Shown piece by piece: positions 26,798-33,091 of a stretch of DNA of 40,200 nucleotides (the stretch's first letter is position 1; each line of letters opens with the position of its first letter). The notes below the pieces were generated by a model. It saw only the letters and a program-made list of their open reading frames with translations. It did not search any database and was not told the DNA's origin. Location of the stretch: assembly GCA_017483465.1 (NCBI GenBank), contig JAFUWN010000028.1:1-40200 (forward strand), read 5' to 3'. The stretch comes from Oscillospiraceae bacterium. GTDB lineage: Bacteria; Bacillota; Clostridia; Oscillospirales; Ruminococcaceae. The position numbers and the translations under genes were made by a program.

Positions 26798-27201
26798 GGG
26801 GGCGTACCGGTTTCGACGGGGATTTTGCACCATGATAAGCGGGCAGAGGCGCTGCATCCTCTTTAAAAGCGGCACGTTTAAATATAAACGCTAAAAACAA
26901 TATCTCTGTTTCCTACAACAAGAACGCAGTAGCTATCGCTGCTTAAGTTCTGTTGTTTTAAACAGCCTGCGGCTGAGTCCGCAGGTGTCCTCTGTCAGAG
27001 TACCACGGCTTTCAGTTGGGCATCGATGAGTGGTGAACGTTCCGGCGGCCTGTTCACACCGCAGGAATGTATTTGAACTACTTTTACAGACAGCTTGTTT
27101 ATCGGCGGTCTGTGAAGGGAATCTTAAAAGATAAACTACGCCCGTAGAAAGTTGTGGGAATAGGTTTTCGGACAGGAGTTCAATTCTCCTCGCCTCCACC
27201 A
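26798..27201 (+). ncRNA. ssrA: Transfer-messenger RNA (tmRNA)
   Basis: The 5' end GGGGGCGTACCGGTTTCGAC and the 3' end CGCCTCC-ACCA form a 7-bp acceptor stem (26798-26804 with 27191-27197; one G-T pair). A T-arm with GTTCAATTC is present near the 3' end. The tag frame can be read from GCT at 26890 to TAA at 26944: AKNNISVSYNKNAVAIAA, 18 residues ending in the expected Ala-Ala degron, with Ile where Leu is usual. It rescues stalled ribosomes together with SmpB. Confidence 0.97.
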
Positions 27202-27232
27202 ATCGAAAATGCGTAATCTGAAAGGTTACGAG

Positions 27233-27276
27233 AATCCCAAGAATGCGTAATTTTACGTTTTCTTGGGATTTTTTTA
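27233..27276 (+). terminator. Terminator downstream of ssrA
   Basis: An 11-bp outer stem (27233-27243 with 27260-27270) extended inside by CGTAA/TTACG, followed by TTTTTTT. Confidence 0.85.
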
Positions 27277-27400
27277 GTGTCGATTTTTTACGGGTTCGAT
27301 ACGGAAAACAGCCTGAGAAAAGATAATTGACAGGAAAAATCCGGAACACTCTCTACTGAAAAAATATGTGGAAAATGAGGAATCGAATTCTTCCTGTACA

Positions 27401-27439
27401 AAGGCAGAACAGCAAAAAACAAGCTGTTCTGCCTTTTTT
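27401..27439. terminator. Strong hairpin at the left edge of the accessory element
   Basis: A 13-bp perfect stem (27401-27413 with 27423-27435), loop AAAAAACAA, followed on the + strand by TTTT. It begins two bases past the stop of the leftward RHH gene, which it may terminate, but the T tract favours + strand transcription although no + strand gene lies between it and ssrA. Confidence 0.7.
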
Positions 27440-27441
27440 AG

Positions 27442-27624
27442 TCAGTTTTCCTGTTTCTCCCTGTCAGGCTGGTTCAGATGTTCCATAGCATACTCACAGC
27501 ACTGGATTACAAGCTGATTGAACGAAATATCATGCTCTGTGGCAAGCCGTTCCAGTTTTTCGATTAGAGCATCCGGCATACGGATAGTCTTGTTTGATGC
27601 AGTAGGCTTTCTTATTTCAAACAT
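27442..27624 (-). CDS. Ribbon-helix-helix (Arc/CopG-like) DNA-binding protein
   Basis: 60 residues. The RHH core is visible: strand NKTIRMPDALIEKLERLAT, turn HDISFNQLVIQCCEYAMEHL. Proteins of this fold bind operators as dimers and often regulate their own divergent promoters. Its gene is divergent from the RiPP operon, with about 150 bases between the two start codons, making it a candidate regulator. The ribosome site AGAGGTGG is clear. It could also be an antitoxin, but no toxin gene accompanies it. Confidence 0.8.
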   Translation of the reverse strand: MFEIRKPTASNKTIRMPDALIEKLERLATEHDISFNQLVIQCCEYAMEHLNQPDREKQEN

Positions 27625-27713
27625 TTTTTCACCACCTCTTTGTGAATTCTTTACTAATATTGTAACTTAAATTTGTGCAATATAATAGAATCAAAATAAT
27701 ATTTAAAAAATAC

Positions 27714-27742
27714 TTGCAATTTTACTTGTAATATGCTATAAT
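27714..27742 (+). promoter_or_regulatory. Promoter of the CxP peptide operon
   Basis: TTGCAA (27714-27719), 17-base spacer, TATAAT (27737-27742) with extended TGC. The first peptide gene starts about 25 bases after the expected start point. Confidence 0.8.
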
Positions 27743-27773
27743 AAATATGTAAAAGAAATGGGGGGTAAATTTC

Positions 27774-28037
27774 ATGTTAGAAATGGAATGCTTAACAGAA
27801 GGTAACTCTGAAATCGATACTTCGTCCTGTACTCCTGATTATAGGGGATGTTTTCCAGAAGATTATAGAGAACGTGGTGGATGTATGCCTTATTCTTTAC
27901 CAGGTAGTGTTAATTTCATAGATGTAGTAGAAAACACTCTGTATGAAATTGAAGAAACAAAAGAATTAGTGCAGGATTTTGTTGACCTTGCCAAAGATGT
28001 CGCAAGCCTGAATTGCTTGCCGGAAGCCTTTGAATGA
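27774..28037 (+). CDS. RiPP precursor candidate 1, four Cys-x-Pro motifs, long helical insert
   Basis: 87 residues. The N-terminus MLEMECLT is shared with the next two genes. After it come C19-T-P-D, C26-F-P-E and C37-M-P-Y. A stretch of about 40 acidic, heptad-like residues follows (FIDVVENTLYEIEETKELV, then QDFVDLAKDVA), and a final C81-L-P-E lies near the C-terminus. The only other Cys is C6 in the shared leader. The ribosome site is GGGGGT, nine bases before the ATG. I do not recognise a named precursor family. The shared leader, the repeated CxP pattern and the radical SAM gene downstream support a modified peptide. The long insert could give this member a carrier or partner role. Confidence 0.75.
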   Translation: MLEMECLTEGNSEIDTSSCTPDYRGCFPEDYRERGGCMPYSLPGSVNFIDVVENTLYEIEETKELVQDFVDLAKDVASLNCLPEAFE

Positions 28038-28060
28038 GAATGCAGAAGGAGGTGTTAGAA

Positions 28061-28192
28061 ATGCTGGAAATGGAATGCTTAACAGTAAACAATACTGAAG
28101 TTGCTGTGATGTGCGACCCTGACCCTGGATGTCCCCCAGATTATCCTGAGTCATGCGCTCCTGATTGGGCTTGCTTGCCTACCGATATCTAA
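28061..28192 (+). CDS. RiPP precursor candidate 2, four Cys-x-Pro motifs
   Basis: 43 residues, starting 23 bases after the first precursor gene, with AAGGAGGTG seven bases upstream. The leader MLEMECLT is identical to that of precursor 1. The rest contains C18-D-P-D, C24-P-P-D, C32-A-P-D and C38-L-P-T, so every Cys after the leader is followed by x-Pro and three of four by Asp at the third position. The core is acidic with no Lys or Arg at all. Such a compact Cys/Pro/Asp peptide is typical of a modified natural product precursor and unlike an ordinary protein. Confidence 0.78.
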   Translation: MLEMECLTVNNTEVAVMCDPDPGCPPDYPESCAPDWACLPTDI

Positions 28193-28249
28193 TGTGGAGA
28201 ATTTTTACAGTTTGTATCCTAAAATCAACATATTTAGGAGGTGAGAAAA

Positions 28250-28375
28250 ATGTTGGAACTGGAATGCTTAACAGATGAACTTTTTTTAAATATTTCAGAA
28301 TTTGAATGTGGTCCATCTTGTTTTCCAGATAATGCGTGTGTGCCAGAAAACCGCTGGTGTGGTCCTACACAATAA
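28250..28375 (+). CDS. RiPP precursor candidate 3, four Cys-x-Pro motifs
   Basis: 41 residues with leader MLELECLT and a TTTAGGAGGTG ribosome site. The core has C20-G-P-S, C24-F-P-D, C30-V-P-E and C37-G-P-T. As in the other two, exactly four CxP motifs follow the leader, though only two have an acidic third residue. Spacing between the cysteines (4, 6 and 7 residues) differs from precursor 2 (6, 8 and 6). It is the last peptide gene before an intercistronic hairpin and the radical SAM gene. Confidence 0.78.
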   Translation: MLELECLTDELFLNISEFECGPSCFPDNACVPENRWCGPTQ

Positions 28376-28409
28376 TTAAAAGAGCAAAATACTTAATCAA
28401 AATGAAAAA

Positions 28410-28443
28410 ACGCGGCGATATTATTATAATAATCGCCGTGCGT
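28410..28443 (+). repeat. Intercistronic hairpin between precursor genes and radical SAM gene
   Basis: CGGCGAT (28413-28419) pairs with ATCGCCG (28432-28438), with a further ACG/CGT pair outside a two-base bulge and an AT-rich interior. There is no U tract, so it looks more like an RNA-processing or stability element than a full terminator. Confidence 0.6.
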
Positions 28444-28460
28444 GCTTATAAGGAGAAGCT

Positions 28461-29678
28461 ATGCCAAATTATCGTTTTTGTGATAATGTGTATCTTGTAA
28501 GAGGATATAAAAAAGCCTGTATCTACGATTTAGAACATAAAAAGCTGTACCACATCAGCAAGGAAATGGCAGATTTCATAGAAGATTGTGTCTGTGAGAA
28601 AAAAGAAATCTTTGTCAGACAAGAAATCAATGCAATCAAATCTCTGGAAGAAAATCAGATACTGTGCGGCGGCAGATATACTAAGTCTGCAATGCCTGAT
28701 ATAATGGAACTGAAAAAATCAGTTAGAATTCAGTTTGCATGGATAGAAGTCTGTAACTCTTGCAATCTTCGGTGTATACATTGCTATAATGAATCATCCT
28801 CAGAGTGCCATACATTTATGTCTTTGGAAGATTTTAAGAAAATTTGCGATGAGTTGATAGCTTATGGAGTAGAAAGTATACAGTTCATAGGCGGTGAACC
28901 TCTCTGTAATAAAGAACTTCGTCAGATGATGGAGTATGCTTCCGGAAAATTCAAAATGATAGAAGTTTTCACAAATGGAACTATGATAGATAAAACATGG
29001 TGTGAATTTTTTAAAGAACATCATATCCGTACCGCTTTATCAGTCTATTCCTACATACCGGAAGAACATGAAAAAGTAACTAATTTAGAAGGTTCTCATA
29101 AAAAAACAATGCAAGCAATAGAAATGCTGAAAAATTTTGAAATTCCCTACCGAGTTGCTACAACACATATGAAGGGCATAGAAATCGGTGAAGAAAATAC
29201 AAAGTTGTTTCACATCAATCCGAATAAAGATGTTATCAGAATGGCAGGACGAGGAAATATCGGCTTGCTTTCTCCTGATTTGATTAAGAAAAAACTAATC
29301 ACAAAGAATACTTTTTCAAGACCTCTCAATCCGGATGCTGTGAAAAAGGCTGTCAGCGGTCATCAGTGCTTTGCAAGCAAAATCTATATTTCTGCTGATT
29401 TGGAAGTATATCCTTGTGTAATGGAACGAAGGCTCTCACATGGGAACTTAAAAAATGCTACACTGGAAAATATTTTAAGTTCAGAAATCTTGTCTTTTAA
29501 CAAAGATAAAATAAAAGAATGCAGTGAATGTGAGTTCAGATATGCTTGTTACGACTGCCGACCGGATTCTTTAACGGAAGATATACAGGAGAAACCTTAC
29601 TACTGCACATATAACGTGCGTAATGGTTTCTGGAAAAATGCGGATGATGTTGTACAAACAATACTGAATTCCAAATAA
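28461..29678 (+). CDS. Radical SAM/SPASM peptide maturase with N-terminal PqqD-like region
   Basis: 405 residues. The first 85 (VYLVRGYKKACIYDLEHKKLYHISKEMADFIEDCV) look like a PqqD-type RRE that would hold a leader peptide. The radical SAM cluster motif is C101-NLR-C105-IH-C108, followed by FIGGEPL near 142. The C-terminal SPASM region has C303, C319, C354, C357, C363 and C366, with a further Cys near 382, enough for two auxiliary 4Fe-4S clusters. Enzymes of this layout install thioether or carbon links on RiPP precursors (sactipeptides, ranthipeptides, SCIFF). The AAGGAG site is well placed. The three upstream Cys-x-Pro peptides are the evident substrates. No transporter or leader peptidase gene is next to it. 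Confidence 0.88.
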   Translation: MPNYRFCDNVYLVRGYKKACIYDLEHKKLYHISKEMADFIEDCVCEKKEIFVRQEINAIKSLEENQILCGGRYTKSAMPDIMELKKSVRIQFAWIEVCNSCNLRCIHCYNESSSECHTFMSLEDFKKICDELIAYGVESIQFIGGEPLCNKELRQMMEYASGKFKMIEVFTNGTMIDKTWCEFFKEHHIRTALSVYSYIPEEHEKVTNLEGSHKKTMQAIEMLKNFEIPYRVATTHMKGIEIGEENTKLFHINPNKDVIRMAGRGNIGLLSPDLIKKKLITKNTFSRPLNPDAVKKAVSGHQCFASKIYISADLEVYPCVMERRLSHGNLKNATLENILSSEILSFNKDKIKECSECEFRYACYDCRPDSLTEDIQEKPYYCTYNVRNGFWKNADDVVQTILNSK

Positions 29679-29709
29679 AGATATTTTTACGCAATAGGAG
29701 GATAAGTGT

Positions 29710-30135
29710 ATGCGTTTTTCTGGAGATGTTTTAATTATTGACCCTGCTGAAGTAATACCTGACTATGATTATGACTCGTTTGATGAGGAAGATATGGAGA
29801 AATTAGGCTATAGCCAAGCAATTTTTGTTGAATTAAACGGGAATTACCCATTTGTTGTAGGTTTACAGGATGTTGGTGGTGATACAGAATGTATTTATAC
29901 AAGTTCTAAAGTTCTTTGTTTTGTATATTTGGATGAAGCAGAAGAATATTGCTCGTACCTTTCACGTTATGATGAGGATGAAAATGAAGATGCTAATTTT
30001 ACTATCGGAGATGACTGCATTATTTTAAGAAATTTTTCAGGAGAAATTGATTCAGATGGTACAACATTTGGAAAGTTAGGGAATGAATACATTAACCTTG
30101 GAGTTTTAGAAAACTCAGAAGATGATGAAGAGTAA
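29710..30135 (+). CDS. Very acidic protein of unknown function in the RiPP operon
   Basis: 141 residues starting 31 bases after the maturase gene, with TAGGAGGA upstream. It has no signal peptide or span. Composition is strongly acidic (DYDYDSFDEEDMEKL; RYDEDENEDANF; a final NSEDDEE). The beginning MRFSGDVLIIDPAEVI resembles the strand-rich start of short proteins found in phages and mobile elements, but I cannot name a family. Position suggests a role linked to the peptides, such as immunity, partner or substrate carrier; this is inference only. Confidence 0.65.
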   Translation: MRFSGDVLIIDPAEVIPDYDYDSFDEEDMEKLGYSQAIFVELNGNYPFVVGLQDVGGDTECIYTSSKVLCFVYLDEAEEYCSYLSRYDEDENEDANFTIGDDCIILRNFSGEIDSDGTTFGKLGNEYINLGVLENSEDDEE

Positions 30136-30180
30136 TTTGGGTTCTGTATTCTCTCTTTGTGCTACTGTGCTTGTGAGAAA

Positions 30181-30294
30181 ATGAGAAGTATTTCTGGACA
30201 TGCTTTATTTTGGACAGTAACAGGATTGTGTACCAATCAAAACTACGTATCTGTAACAAATTTCAAAACCGAATGTATATTATTATTCCGATAA
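30181..30294 (+). CDS. Possible 37-residue leader peptide before the amidoligase attenuator
   Basis: An ATG frame of 37 codons (begins MRSISGHALFWTVTGLC) whose stop codon lies within the 5' arm of the terminator at 30286. The ribosome site (TGAGA) is poor. It is listed because a short frame ending inside a terminator stem is the layout of a translation-controlled attenuator; chance is quite possible. Confidence 0.25.
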   Translation: MRSISGHALFWTVTGLCTNQNYVSVTNFKTECILLFR

Positions 30295-30325
30295 GACACT
30301 TCCAGTCTTATCGGAATTTTTTGTT
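30286..30325 (+). terminator. Terminator/attenuator directly upstream of the amidoligase gene
   Basis: A 12-bp perfect stem (30286-30297 with 30305-30316), loop ACTTCCA, followed by TTTTTTGTTTT. The ribosome site of the next gene (AGGAGG) begins just after the T tract, with no room for a promoter. Either it ends the RiPP transcript with some readthrough, or it is a regulated attenuator for the amidoligase operon. Confidence 0.85.
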
Positions 30326-30341
30326 TTAGGAGGTTTTTGAA

Positions 30342-31436
30342 ATGGAAGAAGAAACAAGATACTGCGACTATTGCGGACATGAACTGGAGGAGTACGAAGG
30401 TACATGGGTTGGAGATGACCTGCTTTGTGATGAATGCTGTGATGACCATACCATTACCTGCGACCGTTGTGGAGAAGTTGTCTGGACTCAGGATAGTGTT
30501 GATGATGACCATACTTTTCTGTGCAGAAGCTGTTTTACTAACTATTATGAACGCTGTGAATGCTGCGGAACGATTATGCACAATGACTTTGTAAATTGGA
30601 GACATGACCTGCCCTACTGTGAATCATGCTTTGATGAATTTCGGGATGAAATCGAGGAGTACAGTTACAGGCCGAACGTATGTTTCTTAGGTGAAGGAAA
30701 ACTTTACATGGGTGTAGAACTGGAAGTAGATGAAGGCGGTAAGGATGATGAAAATGCAAGAATCCTGAAGGAAATTGTTAATTTCAGGAAGGAGCATATC
30801 TACATCAAAGCAGATGGTTCTTTGGATGATGGCTTTGAGATTGTAAGTCATCCCATGACTTTGCAGTATCATCAGGAAGAAATGAACTGGGAAGATGTTC
30901 TGAAAGAAGCTATTAGCATGGGGTATCGTTCACATCAGACTTCTACTTGTGGACTTCATGTGCATGTGAATCGTGATGCATTTGGCTCAAATCAGGCAGA
31001 GCAGGAAGAAGTCATTGCTAAGATTCTTTACTTCGTTGAAGCAAACTGGAATGAACTGTTTCGCTTTAGCAGAAGAAGTCATTACAACATGGACAGATGG
31101 GCGGCAAGATATGGCTTTGAGAAAACAGGCAGAAAAATTCTTGAAAAAGCGAAAAGCGGCTATACCAGCAGATATGTCGCTGTGAATTTGAAAAATTATT
31201 ACACCATTGAATTTCGACTTTTTAGAGGGACTTTAAAGTACAACACTTTCATAGCTACATTGCAGATGGTGCAAAAAATCTGTGATGTAGCTTTTTCTAT
31301 GTCCCAAGAAGATTTAGAAAATCTTTCATGGTCTGAATTCGTAGCTAAAATTGAATCTCCGGAATTGATTCAGTATCTGAAAGAAAGACGGCTGTACATC
31401 AATGAAGCAGTTACAATTGAGGAGGGCGAAGAATAA
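30342..31436 (+). CDS. Putative amidoligase with N-terminal zinc-binding cysteine clusters
   Basis: 364 residues. Residues 1-105 carry a series of CxxC pairs (C8/C11, CDECC, CDRCG, CRSC, CECCG, CESC), which look like tandem LIM/zinc-ribbon fingers. The remainder matches the Amidoligase_2 family: GVELEVD (124-130), KADGSLDDGFEIVSHP (156-171), CGLHVHVNR (203-211) and TIEFRLFRGTL. Family members are glutamine-synthetase-fold ATP-dependent carboxylate-amine ligases, predicted by comparative genomics (Iyer, Aravind and colleagues) to modify peptides or proteins, often in phages and mobile elements. Its stop overlaps the start of a class II glutamine amidotransferase by one base, so the two probably act together. 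The substrate is unknown. Confidence 0.85.
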   Translation: MEEETRYCDYCGHELEEYEGTWVGDDLLCDECCDDHTITCDRCGEVVWTQDSVDDDHTFLCRSCFTNYYERCECCGTIMHNDFVNWRHDLPYCESCFDEFRDEIEEYSYRPNVCFLGEGKLYMGVELEVDEGGKDDENARILKEIVNFRKEHIYIKADGSLDDGFEIVSHPMTLQYHQEEMNWEDVLKEAISMGYRSHQTSTCGLHVHVNRDAFGSNQAEQEEVIAKILYFVEANWNELFRFSRRSHYNMDRWAARYGFEKTGRKILEKAKSGYTSRYVAVNLKNYYTIEFRLFRGTLKYNTFIATLQMVQKICDVAFSMSQEDLENLSWSEFVAKIESPELIQYLKERRLYINEAVTIEEGEE

Positions 31437-32377
31437 TGTGTGCAATATTTGGATTTCTGGACTATGGGAAGAAAATTTCTTACAAAATGCTTGTGAAGTT
31501 ATTAAAGGCTCTTTCAATTGCTGCCAAATCTCGTGGAACGGATGCTACAGGAATCAGCTATGTGCGTGATAATGATATAGTAATCTTCAAGAAGCCTGTT
31601 CCGGCGCATGAGTTACAGCTTTACTTCCCGAAGAACACGACAACGCTTATAGGTCATACACGCTTTGCCACTCAGGGCAGTGAACAGCAGAACTACAACA
31701 ATCATCCGTTTGCCGGACAGGCAGGAGCGCAAAGTTTCAGCCTTGCTCACAACGGCGTACTGCACAACGACAAAGCCTTACGGTATTCCCATTCTCTGCC
31801 CGATACGAAAATTGAAACGGATTCCTATATTGCCGTGCAGTTGCTGGAACAGAATCAGGAAGTCAGCTTGCAGACCGTGAAAACAATGGCTGAAACTGTA
31901 CAGGGTTCATTCACATTCTCGGTTCTGCGTGACGATGATACATTATTCCTTGTCAAAGGCAGTAATCCGCTGACAATCTGGCATTTTCCTGACCTTGGGC
32001 TGTATGTGTACGCATCTACAGAAGAAATCCTGCTGAACGCTGTCCGGACTGCAAAGATTCAGGAAAACTTCAGAAAGGTAAAAATGCCGTCTGAAACTAT
32101 CCTGCAAATTTCACCGGACGGCAGTACTTCTTCAATCGGCTTTGATATTTCAGAGGGATATTTTTCAAAATATCAATGGCGTTTCTACGATTGGCTGGAA
32201 GAGGAAGAATCGGAAGAAGATTTCATGTTGTCGGATGAGGATGACAGTCTTGAAGATGATATTACTCTTCTGATGTACTGGGGTTATTCTTCAAGGGAAA
32301 TTGACGAACTGCTGACAGATACCGAACTCTTTGAAGAAACCGTGCAGGAAATCCGGCGAATGGAAACAACGTTCTGA
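31436..32377 (+). CDS. Class II glutamine amidotransferase partner of the amidoligase
   Basis: 313 residues beginning MCAIFGFLDYG, with the nucleophile Cys at position 2. Further class II features are SRGTDATGISY, HTRFATQG, NNHPF and LAHNGVLHN. The N-terminal 215 residues form the Ntn-hydrolase domain. The tail is acidic (EEEESEEDFMLSDEDDS) and ends in a helical segment. It should release ammonia from glutamine, or hydrolyse a gamma-glutamyl bond. The start codon shares a base with the amidoligase stop (TAATG), so translation is coupled. Not closely similar in sequence to the chromosomal amidotransferase at 20499. Confidence 0.88.
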   Translation: MCAIFGFLDYGKKISYKMLVKLLKALSIAAKSRGTDATGISYVRDNDIVIFKKPVPAHELQLYFPKNTTTLIGHTRFATQGSEQQNYNNHPFAGQAGAQSFSLAHNGVLHNDKALRYSHSLPDTKIETDSYIAVQLLEQNQEVSLQTVKTMAETVQGSFTFSVLRDDDTLFLVKGSNPLTIWHFPDLGLYVYASTEEILLNAVRTAKIQENFRKVKMPSETILQISPDGSTSSIGFDISEGYFSKYQWRFYDWLEEEESEEDFMLSDEDDSLEDDITLLMYWGYSSREIDELLTDTELFEETVQEIRRMETTF

Positions 32378-32392
32378 AAGGAGGGAAAATAC

Positions 32393-32482
32393 ATGAAATT
32401 TATTCTTATGATAGCTGTTGGTATACAAGCGAAAGCCGTTGCCGGAATTGCAAGAACGCTTGGACTTTTGTTCAGAAAGTAA
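32393..32482 (+). CDS. 29-residue cationic amphipathic peptide
   Basis: ATG seven bases after a strong AAAGGAGGG site, 15 bases past the amidotransferase stop. It encodes MKFILMIAVGIQAKAVAGIA followed by RTLGLLFRK: hydrophobic with four basic and no acidic residues, and Gly/Ala spacing that could form an amphipathic helix. A stable hairpin follows. No homologue is known to me. Confidence 0.5.
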   Translation: MKFILMIAVGIQAKAVAGIARTLGLLFRK

Positions 32483-32490
32483 GAAACACA

Positions 32491-32514
32491 GGGGCTGTTC
32501 CAGTTTACAGCCCC
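32491..32514 (+). repeat. Intercistronic GC-rich hairpin
   Basis: GGGGCTGT (32491-32498) pairs with ACAGCCCC (32507-32514) across an 8-base loop. Only a short T tract follows, so termination would be partial at most. Confidence 0.6.
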
Positions 32515-32539
32515 GAAATTTAATTCAGGAGGAAAACAT

Positions 32540-33091
32540 ATGAAAACCGAAACCACAACCATTAAAAGTAAAGCACTGTTCAGTGATGACAGAACACACA
32601 GACTCTTACTCCGCAAAGAATGGGACAAGACAAAGAAAACTGCTATGATAATCATGATAAATCCGAGTGCTGCCGACACGCTCAATTGTGATTTAACAAC
32701 AATGCTGGTAATCAACAATCTGAATGAGATGGGGTTCGGATGTGTCAATATTGCCAATCTGTACAGTAAAATCATGAATAAGCTGTCACTCCGGTTCAAC
32801 TCGGATGAAGATTTGCTCCACGAGGAAAATGATACAGTCATTCAGCAGTATGCGGCTATGAGTGATGCTGTTATTATTGCATGGGGAACTGCCGGAAATA
32901 CCAGTCAGCGTGTCCGTGACTGCAAGGATGAACTTCTGGAAGTCCTTGAACCGTATGCTAACAAACTTTACCAGATTGGCGAAAAAGGCTATCATCCGCT
33001 GACACCTGCCATCCGTGCCAACTGGAAACTCGAACCCTATAACATCAATTTGGAGGTAGAAGAAAATGATGAAGATACTGAATCTGAATGA
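32540..33091 (+). CDS. DUF1643 family protein
   Basis: 183 residues. The DUF1643 pattern is clear: LLLRKEWDKTKKTAMIIMINPSAADTLNCDLTT, then GFGCVNIANLYSKI, then AIIAWGTAG-like AVIIAWGTAGNTSQR. The biochemical role is unknown. DUF1643 genes are found on mobile elements and are among the conserved genes beside ccr recombinases in staphylococcal SCC elements. An AGGAGG site precedes the ATG, and it overlaps the next gene by 26 bases. Confidence 0.88.
   Translation: MKTETTTIKSKALFSDDRTHRLLLRKEWDKTKKTAMIIMINPSAADTLNCDLTTMLVINNLNEMGFGCVNIANLYSKIMNKLSLRFNSDEDLLHEENDTVIQQYAAMSDAVIIAWGTAGNTSQRVRDCKDELLEVLEPYANKLYQIGEKGYHPLTPAIRANWKLEPYNINLEVEENDEDTESE

Noticed and set aside
27285-27310. GGGTTCGATACGG, resembling a tRNA T-loop
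   Set aside because: The flanking bases do not form a T-stem or acceptor stem and no anticodon arm is present upstream.
26933-27349. 138-codon reverse-strand frame over the tmRNA and its terminator
   Set aside because: It lies on the complement of ssrA, whose structure fully explains the sequence. Such antisense frames over tmRNA are a well-known source of false proteins.
32284-32841. 185-codon hydrophobic reverse-strand frame across the amidotransferase end and DUF1643
   Set aside because: It is antisense to two well-supported genes with good ribosome sites, and it crosses their boundary without signals of its own.
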